Origin: Populus alba
Lineage: Eukaryota > Streptophyta > Magnoliopsida > Malpighiales > Salicaceae
DNA length: 64,000 nucleotides
Reading direction: 5' to 3'
NCBI RefSeq assembly: GCF_005239225.2
Contig: NC_133294.1
Coordinates: 15,265,631 to 15,329,630 of the forward strand
The notes below the pieces were generated by a model, which saw nothing but the letters and a program-made list of their open reading frames with translations, did no database searches and was not told where the DNA came from. The position numbers and the translations under genes were made by a program. Position 1 is the stretch's first letter. Each line of letters starts with the position of its first letter. Below, piece after piece: positions 34,054 to 46,600 of this stretch.

Positions 34054-34693
34054 ATGATTAAGGAAGTGAAAACCCAAGTCAATGTTGGGGTTGGAGTGGA
34101 TGTCTTATGGAAGGCTTTAGCTAAGGATTTGAAGGATATTCTTCCAAAAATGATGCCAAATTTAGTGAAGGATACTGAGATGCTAGAAGGAGATGGTGGC
34201 CTTGGTACAATCTATCTCTTCAACTTTGGTCCTGGTGAGTCCATTTCTTTGGCTTATACTAATCAAATGACTGAACTTAATTTCTTAGTTGGAGCATTTA
34301 ATTCTCTGAATGAATTAAATCAGCAAGGGGAAATCACATATTTGTCTCGTCTTGATGTACCTGTGATGGCAGTAATAGAGTTTTTTTTGCATTCGAAATA
34401 TTATGTCAGGTATAAAAACAGTAACATACCAGAAAGAAAGGGTTTCAGAGTTTGATGAGTCTGTTCATCGAATCGGCCTGGAAGTAATAGAAGGAGGCCA
34501 TCTGGATCATGGGTTTTCTCATCACAAGGCAACTTTCCAGCTTACTTCAACAGGGGAGCAGGAGACTCTAATTGATGTCACGATCTCGTATGAGTCTGCA
34601 ACAGAAGAAGATATCATGCCACCAAATACACCGTCGTCAACATTACTTTTCATCAAGAACCTGGAAAATTATTTGGTGCATGGTGCACCTTAG
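34054..34693 (+). CDS. Bet v 1-fold phytohormone-binding-like protein (2 exons, 154 aa)
   Basis: Exon 1 34054-34234 and exon 2 34410-34693 join through a 175-bp GT-AG intron that splits a Gly codon (phase 1), giving 154 residues, the normal length for this fold. The start MIKEVKTQVNVGV, the loop EGDGGLGTIYLFNFGPG (glycine-rich P-loop-like loop), VTYQKERVSEFDESVHRIGL and the C-terminal helix SSTLLFIKNLENYLVHG identify the Bet v 1/PR-10 superfamily. It is closest in my recollection to cytokinin-specific/phytohormone-binding proteins, small cytosolic binders of hydrophobic ligands such as cytokinins or gibberellins. The ligand cannot be read from sequence. An upstream in-frame ATG at 33946 would add 36 unconserved residues and is rejected as the start. 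Confidence 0.9.
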
Positions 34694-35169
34694 ATCATTT
34701 TTATTACCTGGGTTTCGTCTCTTTTGAGTCCTTCCCTGTTACTGTAATGAAGGGCAGAGAATTTCATTTTGATGCATTGATCTTCAGTAATTTTTGAGGT
34801 AATAAAGTTTCCATGTCATCGAATTAACAATAACAGGTACATAGACACGCACAGAACATCTATCCACTTCAATAACATCACCTACGAAATATTACTAGCA
34901 CACATGTAAGACAAAAGACAAATGATTTTACTGCAAGTCAAGATCATTGTCGTTTTAAAGTAGTAGAGTGCCGTAGTTTGTCAACGATGGTAACCAACCC
35001 AAATCATGACACACCAAACATAAAAAAAAAACATAACAGTGAATAGCAAGAAACGCCCTTGCAATACAAATACTGGCAAACAGCTCCTGACAGCCGACAT
35101 TACTTAATTAAGTCTGAAGCCAGGTAAGCTTCTATTGTTTTTCATTAGGAGAGCCACAAATTGCAGCAC
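34694..35169. other. Convergent 3' flanks
   Basis: The 3' flank of the Bet v 1-like gene meets that of the root-cap pseudogene. No frame of note. Confidence 0.5.
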
Positions 35170-36196
35170 TTATTTCCTGCAAACGATGCCGTTTCCTGCA
35201 GAAGCCCCCTTGGTTCAGACTAGAGTGCCATAGTTCATGACTGAGGAGGTCTGTTGGTTTGAACCACTTTCTGGAGAGAATATGCAGGAGTTGAAATCAG
35301 TAGAGAAAAGGGATGTGGTTCTGTAATTGTTTTCACCTCCCAAAATTGGCATTGCCACACCAGGCTTTGCAGGGTTCTGAAAACCAGGCCTCCAAGTCCT
35401 GCCAAGTACTCCAACTTTTGAGGATAGGTGAAAGAACCTAAACTGCACCTCCAAGTGGACAAAGCAGTCATTAGCAGGCACTCGATAGTTGTGGATTTTA
35501 TCATCTTGTATAGTCACTGGAACTTCATTGACCATCTGCTCTATCCTTCAAGGTGATTATGGCACTGTTCTTTCCCGATACTCTCTCTGGTGAGTACCAG
35601 GTGGAAAGAGAGAGCCTTCAGGTATGACTAGATCTTGTTCATCGTAAGAGAACTTTAGATGGTCAACTTCAATGTCCCAACTTGCTGCCTTAGTGGCCTA
35701 AAGAGAAAAGGTTTGAGAGTTGAAAAAGATTCCCAGGGCTTGAATCCAAGTGAAATCCCAGTCTCTGCCTGCTGACCTGTGACCAATGAAGCGGCTGTTG
35801 ATTTGAAGATCAAAATCTGATACTATGCTGAAGTGCTCATTGCTGTTTCCATGGAAATAGAAGACGATGCCGTCACCACCAATGAAGCGAGGATCATAGC
35901 ACGCTGATCCTGGGGCTTCATAGATTGCTTTGCGATCTGGAAAAGAAAGAAGTGTGTGTGTGTCTGTATCAGAAACATGCTTCAGCAACTGTAGTTTCCA
36001 CAACCAAATTTTGCAAATCGAAAGCCAGTAATCTAAATGTTTTTTTAATCCTGAACAACCTCATAGTCAATGCTATTTTAGCTGTTAACCTGATGAACAT
36101 ATTTAGCATTGATAATGAGAATTGAACGAAAAGAAGATGGTTATATCTTACGCTTGCAAGGGGCAGCGCGATGAGGAGAGTTGCAGTCAACATAGA
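35170..36196 (-). pseudogene. Broken tandem copy of the root-cap/LEA-related gene
   Basis: Exon 1 is only a remnant (about 36196-36152, with DCNSP matching the intact gene's NCNSP), still followed by a GTAAG donor. Exon 2 begins at 35936 after a good acceptor (DPRFIGGDGIVFYFHGNSNE). Lesions: the signal peptide and first ~60 residues are missing; a TAG at about 35698 falls where the intact gene has Glu; frameshifts occur around 35535-35620; and a TGA at 35215-35217 stops the frame 15 codons before a still recognisable GNGIVCRK end. The left boundary abuts an AT-rich MITE-like block starting near 36225, which may have removed the 5' part. Relatively strong similarity to the intact copy implies a fairly recent duplicate. 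Confidence 0.85.
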
Positions 36197-36224
36197 AAAC
36201 TTTTTTTTGTTGTGTAACGTGAGT

Positions 36225-36460
36225 AAGGTGGTGTTTGATATAAAACGTGTTCGGAGATTTGTGATTTTTTTAAAAAATATTTTTTATTTGAAAATATATT
36301 AAAATAAATATATATTTTTTAAAAAATATTTTTAATAACAATACATTAAAATAATACGAAAACATAAAAAAAATATTAATTTAAAATGAAGAAAAAAATA
36401 AAACTTTTTAATATTTTTTAAAAATACTTTTAAAATATAAAAATAAATAAGAACATAATA
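36225..36460. mobile_element. MITE-like AT-rich block at the 5' break of the pseudogene
   Basis: It begins AGGTGGTGTTTGATATAAAA and contains the A/T palindromic family interior (ATATTAAAATAAATATAT). The right boundary is unclear. Its position coincides with loss of the pseudogene's 5' end. Confidence 0.45.
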
Positions 36461-36732
36461 AAAAATTGATAAACCATAAATTATAATTTTTTTATTTTTT
36501 TTTGATGTAGTTGTGTTGTGTATTTTCAAGGAGTACAAAAATTATAATTTTTTTGTTAAGTCAAAGCTGTTTTTAAGGAAAAAATTTTGTCCCGTAAAAA
36601 AAAATAGGTTAAGCTTATCCAATTTTCTATATAAAAAATTAATTTAGTTGAATTAAATTAATATAAAAATAAAAATAATAATTATTATAATTTTAAAATT
36701 TAATTAAAAGTTAATTTATATTATGGGTTGGG

Positions 36733-37203
36733 TTGACTATTAACTCTAGTTTATATAAGAATAAAAATTATTATTGTCATAGTTTTAAAACTCGACTTGA
36801 GAGTGTCGACTCTAGGCCAGGCCCAAGTCATGGGTATGAGTTAATTATTGACTTGAGTCAATATAAAGATAAAAATAATTATCAGCATAGCTTTAAAATT
36901 AGACTCGAGAGTCGACCCAAGACCAGATCCGGGTCACATATTAGGTTGACCATTGACTCCATTCATTATAAAAATAAAAATGGTTACTATTATAGTTTTA
37001 AGACTCAATTCGGGGATCAACCCGAGATCAAGTTCGGGTCACGAGTTGGGTTGGCCATTGACTTGAGTCAATATAAAAATAAATTGATTATTATCATAAT
37101 TTTAAAACTTAACTCAGAAGTTGACTTGGAGCCAAGTACAGGTCACGACCATGTTGACCATTGATCTAGATCAACCTTAGGATAAAAATAATTATTATTA
37201 TAG
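36733..37203. repeat. Four-unit tandem array, unit 104-108 bp
   Basis: The landmark CATAG-TTTTAAAACTCGAC recurs at 36778, 36886, 36991, 37095 and (partial) 37199, i.e. spacing 108, 105, 104 and 104. Each unit has GAGTCGACCC, GGTCACGAGTTGGGTTG, ACCATTGACTTGAGTC and an ATAAAAATAA spacer. Because two of the four spacings are multiples of three, a 143-codon frame runs through it and shows a repeating ~35-residue pattern; this is most likely not a real protein. Confidence 0.85.
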
Positions 37204-38580
37204 TTTGTTGCCACTAGAGTTGGTATTTTTGCTCATAAATGTATCAAAATATATATTTTTTTAATTTTAAAAGAAAATAATTTTGACATCGGGATATTAA
37301 AAGGATAAAAAAAACATAAAAACATTAATTCTAAAAAAAAAATCAAATCTTCATGAAATGTTGCTTGAAATGCAATTCCAAATAACGCCTAGATATGCCA
37401 AATATTTTATAATACAAAAAATATTGTAACTCTTGATTTAATTGTTAGATTATGTTTAATTTTTTATAAGATAAAAAATTGAACACAAAATACTTTCATT
37501 TCTTAAAAGTTTATTTTTTTAAAAAAAATTATTTGTTAATAAATCTTTAAATATTTCTATGTCCTATATATTTTTTAAAAATATTTTTATTTTTCAAAAA
37601 TTTCATATTGTTTTGTCTAAAAAGATCATTTTTTTTTTATTTCTCAAATGTTTTTTAGATTTCAAGTTTTTTGAGAAATATTATTTTTTAATGTCTTAAG
37701 AGTTTCTTATATTTTGAAAAGAAAAAATAGTGTTGTTTTTATCCTTAAAAACTTTCATAAATTTTTATTGATCGTCATTTAATAATCTAAATTTAGATTG
37801 AATAAATTTAGTCACCAAATCTTTTCCATAAATGCATAATTTGGGAAGTTTATCCAATTTAAGTTGAAATCTTCCATTAATTTTCTATTATGGATTTTGT
37901 AATAGTTTATTTTCTTTACATTTATTTGTGTTAATGTTAACTGTTAAAGCTTATTATTTTTATGTTTTAAAAGTATTTTTTAAAAGAATTAATTTATTTT
38001 TTATTTTTTTTATTTTAAATTATTATTTTTTAATATTTTCATATTATTCTGATATGTTAATGTCAAAATAAATTTTTAAAAATAAAAAAATTATTTAAAT
38101 ACATTTTCAAGTAAAAAAACACTTAAAAAAATTATTATACTCTCAAACACCATTTTAATCTTCAAGATCATCTTCTTGTATGATGAAAAACTTGTTCTTA
38201 AATTATCATATTACATTGAGCTTATATGTCCCAAATCTATTTTTATTAGATATGTATAATATTGGGATGTAAGCTGAGGTATTAGACTAATACAAAATCA
38301 AGGAAGCTTATAATCAGTTTTAACCTATTTGAATGACGCAAACAACCCTTCAGCGGTCCTCCAAAATCCCAATTTCCAAACCAATCAATCTTCTGTTTTC
38401 GCAGTGCCCTAAGCCCATTTCAGCCCTACCCATCATGCCTTTTCAGTTCCCTCCAATTCATTTCTAAGTCAAACCGAGTTAACTCGCTCTCTCCTCCACT
38501 TTTCCAGGTCCTACAAAACCCTAACAGAAACTCCCGTTCAATTTCTCCGGGGCAGAACACACTACCCCATACCCCAAACT
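37204..38580. other. AT-rich intergenic DNA upstream of the LSD1-like gene
   Basis: It contains MITE-like blocks at about 37207-37392 and 37955-38155, the latter with TCTGATATGTTAATGTC core. From about 38330 the composition becomes less AT-rich (CAACCCTTCAGCGG onward), which probably marks the promoter and 5' leader of the gene at 39153. A leader intron is possible but not resolved. No separate gene seen. Confidence 0.5.
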
Positions 38581-39152
38581 CAACTTGTGTGGAGAGGATT
38601 CCAAAGGTCAGTGACCCTCTTTTTTCCCATTTCTTTAGTAATTTCTTGCACAAATTCTTGGGTTCTTTTTTATTTACTGTATAACATAATATGCGACACA
38701 TTATATACAAAATATTTTGAATCTGTTGTGTCCAAAGTCAGCGACTACCAATTTGAACTTTCAATTTATGTTGTCTTTTATAGCTATGAATCTTCGATCT
38801 CAGTTAAAAGAGGGATGGGTTTGGAGTTAAGTTCCTAAGCTTAAAGTGCTTGAAATTGTGGTTTTTGTATTATTTTAATATTAATATGAAATGGGTTTAG
38901 TGATATTTTGGTGAATTATTTGTGGGTTTTAAATGGAATTGATGAATGAGACAGGTCCATTTGGTGATATTTTGCTTGCTTCTGAGATGGTATATTAGTT
39001 TTTTAAAAATGAAATTTATGATTTTGATTGATAAATGAGAAGTGCCAGTGTTTTATGAGAGAGTGCTTAAAGTAGAATAGCATGCTATGTTTGTGATGGT
39101 GTTTTGAAGCTCAATTTGAGTTGGAAAGTTGGTTTTTAGTGCGTAATAAGAG

Positions 39153-41520
39153 ATGGACACCCCGGAACGGGACAGTTTGCCTAGAAAGAGGTCAATGAGG
39201 AAGAAGGTGGGTTCACGGAATTATGATGAGAATTTGATGGATGAATTGATAGAGAAGCATTTAGGCGGTGCTTTTAAGAAAAAGAAACAAACAAAGGAGG
39301 ATTTGGAGAAAGAGACTGAAACTGAGGCGATGATAGCAATTTCTCTGGGGTTCCCAATTGATGCATTGCTTGAGGAGGAGATTCAGGCTGGGGTGGTAAG
39401 ACAGTTGGGTGGTAAAGAGCAGAATGATTATATTGTTGTCAGGAACCATATTCTTGCTAGATGGAGGAGTAATGTGCAGGTGTGGCTATCAAAAGGGCAG
39501 ATTAAAGAAACTGTGAGTAATGAATATGAGCACTTGATAGCTGCTGCGTATGAATTTCTTTTGTATAATGGATATATTAATTTTGGAGTTTTATTACCAC
39601 TGACATCTCCCATGCCAGAATTGACAAATGAAGGGTCTGTGATAATTGTTGGTGCCGGCCTTGCTGGTTTATCTGCGGCAAAGCAGCTCATGTCCTTTGG
39701 TTTCAAGGTCATTGTTCTAGAAGGTAGGAATCGTCCTGGGGGAAGAGTTTATACTCAAAAGATGGGTGGGAAGGGTCAATTTGCTGCTGTAGATCTTGGT
39801 GGCAGTGTTATAACTGGTATCCATGCCAATCCTCTTGGAGTTCTGGCTAGACAACTTTCTATTCCACTTCATAAGGTCCGAGATAACTGCCCTTTGTACA
39901 AGCCAGATGGTGCGCCCGTTGATAAGGGTATTGACTCCAATATCGAACTCATTCATAATAAGTTGCTTGACAAAGTGATGGAACTAAGAAAAATAATGGG
40001 TGGATTTGCAAATGATATTTCGCTTGGTTCTGTTTTGGAGAGACTCAGGCAACTGTATGGCGTGGCCAGATCCACTGAGGAGAGGCAATTGCTTGATTGG
40101 CATCTCGCTAACTTGGAATATGCAAATGCTGGATGTCTTTCAGATCTATCAGCCACATATTGGGATCAAGATGATCCGTATGAAATGGGTGGGGATCACT
40201 GCTTTCTTGCAGGAGGGAATTGGAGATTGATAAAAGCATTATGTGAAGGGGTTCCCATATTCTATGGGAAAACTGTGGATACTATTAGATATGGACACGA
40301 TGGGGTTGCAGTAATTGTTGGTGAACAAGTGTTTGAAGCGGATATGGTCCTATGCACCGTTCCTCTTGGAGTCTTGAAGAAAAGAACCATCAGATTTGAA
40401 CCAGAATTACCTGGAAGGAAGCTTGCAGCAATTGAGAGAATGGGTTTTGGGCTGCTCAATAAAGTGGCCATGGTTTTCCCTCATGTTTTTTGGGGGGAGG
40501 ACCTGGATACATTTGGATGTCTCAGTGAGCATAGCAATAAGCGTGGGGAGTTCTTTTTGTTCTATGGTAACCATACTGTTTCCGGAGGTGCAGCGCTCAT
40601 TGCATTGGTGGCTGGAGAAGCTGCACAAATGTTTGAAAATTCAGATCCATCTATGTTGCTTCATCGTGTCCTAAGCGTCCTTAGAGGTAAGACTTGTGAT
40701 GATTTTCCTTTCTTACCTTTTCCTATTCTTCTGAAAGCTTCATGGAGTTCACATTAGTCAAGTTATGGTTCTTTTGACAGGTATATACAATCCAAAAGGC
40801 ATCGATGTTCCTGATCCCATACAAACAATATGTACAAGATGGGGTGGTGATCCCTTCAGTTTTGGTTCTTATTCCCATGTCAGGGTACAATCATCAGGCA
40901 ATGACTATGATATACTTGCAGAAAATGTGGGGGGACGTCTTTTTTTTGCTGGTGAGGCCACAACTAGGCAATATCCAGCCACCATGCATGGCGCCTTCTT
41001 GAGTGGCTTAAGGGAAGCTTCTCGCATTTTAAGTGCCAATAGAAGTCAACAAAACAATCCAAGGAAGTCTTTGCCGAAGAATCTTGGGATAAGTAATGAT
41101 ACCTTGATTGGTCTATTCAAGTGGCCTGATCTCACATTTGGAAACTTCTCATTTATATCTAATCCTTTGACAGAAGACCCAAATTCAATGGGGATTATGA
41201 GGGTTACTTTTGACAGTTGTGGTGATGATTTGAAGGAGGAATTAGAGAATAGCTTCCAGCGTCCCCTGAACTTACCTTTACAACTTTATACAGTGTTATC
41301 TCGTGAACAGGCACAGAGTCTTCAACTGGTTACTGGAGGGGATGACATTAAGTTGTCACATTTGAGTAGAAATCTTGGTTTGAAGCTAATGGGACCTAGT
41401 GCTCTAGTAAATCTTGGTAGTTCCTTAATTTCTACTATTGCCAACTCACGAAAAGGAAGGGGTAGGAACCGTGTAACTGCCGGAAAAAGTATAGTACTGT
41501 TTGGAGATGGTATCATATGA
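39153..41520 (+). CDS. LDL2: LSD1-like histone lysine demethylase, LDL2 type (2 exons, 757 aa)
   Basis: Exon 1 39153-40686 and exon 2 40781-41520 join through a 94-bp GT-AG intron splitting a Gly codon; 757 residues. Flavin-dependent nuclear amine oxidase that removes methyl groups from H3K4 (mono/dimethyl). Order: basic N-terminus (PRKRSMRKK, KKKKQ), SWIRM domain (about 55-150; GFPIDALLEEEI, NDYIVVRNHILARWRSN, YGYINFG-like NGYINFG), FAD-binding VIIVGAGLAGLSAA (GxGxxG at 167-172), RPGGRVYT, GGSVITG, the catalytic lysine in GLLNKV (K437) and the C-terminal FAD motif LFFAGEATTRQYPATMHGAF (about 565-584). There is no tower insertion, as in plant LSD1 homologues. The choice of LDL2 over LDL1/FLD rests on recalled N-terminal and SWIRM wording. 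Two retrotransposons sit 1.7 kb downstream. Confidence 0.9.
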
Positions 41521-43194
41521 TTGTTCAACACTCGGGCTCCTTTTGATTCAGCATAGAGTCATTTGATGCATGTGCTTCCTATATGAAATGGCATATGTGA
41601 ATTTGATGAACCTTTTAGTCCTCAGATCTGTATATAATCTTGATGAATGGGCTGGTTTCCCCCTCCAAGAGTAGACAGTTATCTGGAGTTTGTGAGGCAC
41701 CATTTGTTTGTTGACTACTGAGCTGACCGATTTGGCATTAGTGCATGTAACTGCTAATGTTTAGTGCAGGTAAAACTAAATCAACATCCTACTCATCTTA
41801 CTTGAGGATGAAATGTTGTGGAAATACATGTACTCTTTTTCTTGGCCCATTGGGCTCTGCCAATTCATCTTGTATTTGACTCTAGATTTGCCTGAAACAT
41901 TTCTTTGAGTTATGATACAGGTCTCTCGCTCCTCTAGGTTGTACCTCCACGGATTCAGAATTTGCACAAACTTACAGTAGACATCTTTTCTTAACCATGG
42001 CTCTTCCCAACAGGAAACTCTTAAGCATTTGGGACAATTATTGTTGAACTCCTAACAGTCATTCCAACTTGGCCAGTATTGTGAATGTCAGCATGTTTAA
42101 CAGTTCACCATTGTCTAATTTTAATGCAACAAGCTTCATGCGTTGTGAATGGTAAATTGCAAAGCAACATGCAAGCATCAAATATTAACTGGTTAAACGG
42201 CAAGGAAACAGACTGAAATCTACTTCACAACTCCAAACCGTAAGGCTTCAAGGACTCAAATCTTCACCCTCGTCTTACCTGACCCTGGCAAGAAAGCATT
42301 GCAAAAGAAACGGAAAGCTTGGGGAACCTACGGCTCTGCATTCTGCATGTAGGGATAAAACTTTAATTTGGACTTGATTGATACTGACTTATACTGGATG
42401 GAGGAGTATAGACATGATGAATAATGGAATGGATTGGGTATAAATGTTATCATACTTGATTTAAAATTAGTCTGAACTTAACCCAAAATGTATATTTATA
42501 TTATATAAATATATTTGTAGAATTTTTAGATTTCTTTTGATACAGTATAATAAATACATGCTTTAATAGTAACACAAAACACACACACACATATAATATT
42601 TATCATTTAATATACATATATACATTTCAAATATATAAATTAACTATTTTATTTTTTATTGATTAATAAACAATAGTAATTAATGAATACCCATTGAATA
42701 CCTGAAATCCAATGATTAGTTTGTGGATATATACATTTTTTATTCAATAAATAATAAATAAAATACAAGTATCAAGAAATCCAACCACCAAATATCCATT
42801 ATTATCGTGTCTGCATGTAGTCCACGCAGATTCGACAATTACAGTCAACTAACCTGCACTTGAGGCACCCAAAACAGAGACAAGGAGTGCAACTATCACA
42901 AGTGGGTGAGCGATAGGACAACCTCTGTGGCTGTTACTGCTCGTTCTCTCTTCTTCATCGTTGCATGCTATCCTGTATAAGCCAACACAAAGAACATAAT
43001 AACATGCAGTTAAGGCCTGGAATTGATGAGATGATTCTGTTCCCCGCAGCGAAAATCTTAGCCTAAGGGGCATTAATCAATAGAGATCTGTGTATTGATT
43101 TCTTTTCCCAACAAAATTTATGCCCACAAGCAATTATATCAATTTAAGCCATTTATTTCCGTAAGAAATGATATATTTTAATATTTTTAATTCT
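41521..43194. other. 3' flank of the LSD1-like gene and AT-rich spacer
   Basis: 41.5-42.35 kb is likely 3' UTR and flank; 42.4-42.8 kb is AT-rich. A minus frame at 42849-43073 ends in a hydrophobic, membrane-like tail (PLVIVALLVSVLGASSAG) with an AG acceptor-like site about 135 bp before its stop, but no partner exon or family is recognised. Confidence 0.4.
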
Positions 43195-43199
43195 CATAT

Positions 43200-43606
43200 T
43201 GTTGCAGGCCAACAATGAGCTCTAGGTTCACACAGGGGAAATTCAAAGTTTAAAAGCAATTGTTAAAACGGTGTGTTTTGAATAAGTCATTAAGTCCAAA
43301 ACGGTGCGTTTTATAGAGTTTATAATTCTGTTACAATTTAGTTAAAAGTCACGTGGAAATGAGAAGGAGCACGAGCTGGTTGTTAGGCTCCACTGTATAT
43401 ATAAACCATTCTGTTACAATAGAAAGTTATGAAATAATACTGATACATTTCCAAATTCTCTCGATCACCACGTTTCCTCTGTGTTCACCTGCAACTTCTT
43501 CTTCTTCTTCTCATCGTCTTCTTCCCTGGTACTTCAGTCCTCTTGTTCTCATACCCCTTCTCTTAACTTCATTGATCTATCACTGAATCACCAAGTAACT
43601 GCTCCA
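43200..43606 (+). repeat. 5' LTR of the gypsy element
   Basis: It starts TGTTGCAGGCC and ends AACTGCTCCA. It contains a TATA-type TATATATAAA at 43396-43405 (likely element promoter) and a CT-rich CTTCTTCTTCTTC tract downstream. Confidence 0.93.
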
Positions 43607-43636
43607 AGTGGTTCAGAGCTGCATCTTCAGACTCAA

Positions 43637-46600
43637 ATGCCTCCTGAAACGAGATCCCAAGATGCTAGAAGGGTGGGTGAACCCACCCATCCGGAGCAAA
43701 CACCAGCATATGGCCACATACAACAACAGCTTAATGATACCAGGGCTGATGCTAATATATGTTTCAGAGAACTAAAGGAAGCTATGGATGCCCTTGTGTC
43801 ACGGGTAGACACAACACTGCAGAAAACTGAACCTTCTTCAGGGGAGTGTAGCTTACCTAAGGCTCCTCAGATTCCAACCAGAGACTCCCCTGCCCGTTTT
43901 AATTGGGTTAATGAAGGTACTCACCCTCAATATCCTTTACGTAGACCAAAACGAGAGTTTCCAATTTTTGAGGGGGATGATGTTCTTAAGTGGATTTATA
44001 AGTGTAACCAATACTTTGATGTGGAAGAAATTGCTGAGCAAGATAAGCTCAAATTAGCTTCTTATTACCTAGATGGAATGGCCCTATGTTGGCATCAAAA
44101 TTACATGAGAAGCTTGGGAGGACAAGTAGTGTCCTGGTCTGAATATGTGGAAGCATTATGCTGCCGGTTTGGGGGGGAGAAAAATCCTTTAGAGGAGCTC
44201 ATTGAACTTAAGCAGAAAAATGACTTAGAAACCTATATCAAGGATTTCGATATCCTCTGGAATCGCTCCAAAATTTCTGAGAAAAATGCATTAGTCTTTT
44301 TCATAGGAGGGTTGGATGTAGAAGTTAAGAACATGATTAAAATGTTTGAGCCAAAGTCCTTAAAGCAAGCTTATACCTTAGCTAGGTTACAAGATAACAC
44401 TCTCACCCATAGACGATATGGCTCCAACCCTATCAAACAGACTTATCAACCCACCACACATGCTTACCAAAGCAACCATGCTACCTCTGCCAGCTACAAC
44501 AAAAATTTCCCAGCAGGATTTCCAAGTGTGGGTCTTAAACCACCACAAACAGGCCTCTTACTGAAACCTTCACCTCCTTACAACCCCAACAATACCCAAA
44601 GAACCACCAGACCCATTAGAAACAGAGATTTGGATGAGAGGAGAGCTAAGGGCCTTTGTTTTTGGTGTGATGAGAAGTTTATTCCAGGACATAGGTGCCA
44701 GAACAAGAAACTGTATTCCTTATGTATTATGGATGAAATGGGGGAAAGTAGTGAAGATGAGAGAGCTGCGGACTTAACCCATGACACTTAAAGCCCTCAT
44801 ATATCCCTCAATGCCTTAGAAGGAGTAACTGGCCTCAACACCTTACGGGTCACAGGCAGGGTTGAAAACCAGCCTCTGGTTATCTTAGTAGACTCAGGAA
44901 GTACACACAATTTCATCAGCAATCACGTAGTAGACAGGTTGCATTGTAATCCTACAAACATTAAGACTCTCACAGTGCAGGTAGCTGATGGGGGGATCCT
45001 CCCTTGCACTTCTGTGTGTAACAGTTTCCAATGGTCCATCCAGGGAATTGATTTTGTAGCCGATGTGTTTACATTGGACCTCAAAAATTATGATATGATA
45101 TTGGGCATTCAATGGTTGGCCACATTAAAAACCATTGTATGTAACTATGAAGAGATGTAGATGGCATTCCTATGGCAAGGGCAAGAGGTTTTTATCAAAG
45201 GACATGATCCAATACCTATGGAAACTGTCAGACTAAAGCAGCTTAATGGTTTGTTATGTAGTACTAGTCTGGTTTCTGAAATTAATCTATGCAGCCTACG
45301 CTCTATTAACATTCAGGAATAGGAAGACAACCCACCTTCAACTGGGGTACAGAGTAGCCTGACCAACAACACAGCTTTCACCAATCTACAGGCTGAATAC
45401 CAGGATTTATTTGAAGAGCCAAAGGACTTGCCTCCTCCTCGCAGTCATAACCACAGTATACCTCTTAAGGAAGGCTCTAATCCAGTCAATCTCAGGCCAT
45501 ATCGACACTCTAGTCTACAAAAGGATGTGGTAGAACACATGGTTAAAGAAATGCTGAGCTCAGGAACCATTCAACATAGCCACAGTCCCTTCTCTTCACC
45601 AGTCGTCCTAGTCAAGAAGAAGGATGGCTCTTGGAGATTATGCATCGACTACAAGGCTCTAAACCGACTCACCATCAAAGATAAGTTCCCTATTCCCTTA
45701 ATAGATGAACTCCTAGAAGAATTGATGGGTGCCTCAGTTTTTTCTAAGATTGATCTCAGATCTGGTTACCACCAGATCCGAATGGCTCCTGAAGACATTT
45801 ATAAAACTGCATTCAAGACACACAATGGGCACTATGAATTTTTAGTCATGCCTTTCGGCTTGACTAATGCCCCTGCCACCTTTCAAAGCCTCATGAATGA
45901 ATTATTTCGGGACCAGCTGAGGAAGTTCATCCTAGTCTTCTTCGATGACATCCTCATTTACAGCACATCCATGACAGAGCACCTAGGCCATCTCAGGACA
46001 GTTTTCTCAATTCTATAGTCTAACTTGTTGTATGCCAAGGCTAGCAAGTGTGTTTTTTGCAGCCCCCAAGTTGAGTATCTTGGCCATGTTATATCAGCAA
46101 CAGGAGTGGCAACTGACCCCCATAAAATCAAGGCTATCTTGGATTGGCCTCTCCCTTGCAACATTAAACAACTCGGGGATTCTTGGGTCTCACAGGGTAC
46201 TATAGAAAGTTTGTTAAGGGGTATGGTATCATCTGCAAACCCTTAACCCAGCTGCTGAAGAAGGATGCATACAAATGGACTGAGGAAGCCACTTCAGCAT
46301 TCCATCACCTGAAGCATGTGATGACTCAACCTCCTGTACTGGCACTACCAAATTTAACTCAACAGTTCATCATAGAAACCGATGCTAGCAGCAGAGGAAT
46401 AGGAGCAGTCCTCATGCAAGCAGGACACCCAATTGCATTCATTAGTAAATCATTCGGGGTTAAACAACAAGGCCTTTCTACCTACGAAAGGGAACTACTT
46501 GCTATCTTACTTGCAGTTACTAAATGGCGACATTACTTATGGGGTCAACACTTTATTATACGTACTGATCATCTTAGTCTCAAATATCTGTTGGAACAGA

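Noticed and set aside
36733..37164. 143-codon frame with a repeating Tyr/Lys/Ser-rich pattern
   Set aside because: It is created by a tandem DNA array with spacing near 105 bp; the residues follow the repeat, start codon context and domain evidence are absent.
42849..43073. 74-codon minus frame with hydrophobic tail (VIVALLVSVLGAS)
   Set aside because: An acceptor-like AG upstream allows a terminal exon, but no companion exon or known family was found; left unassigned.
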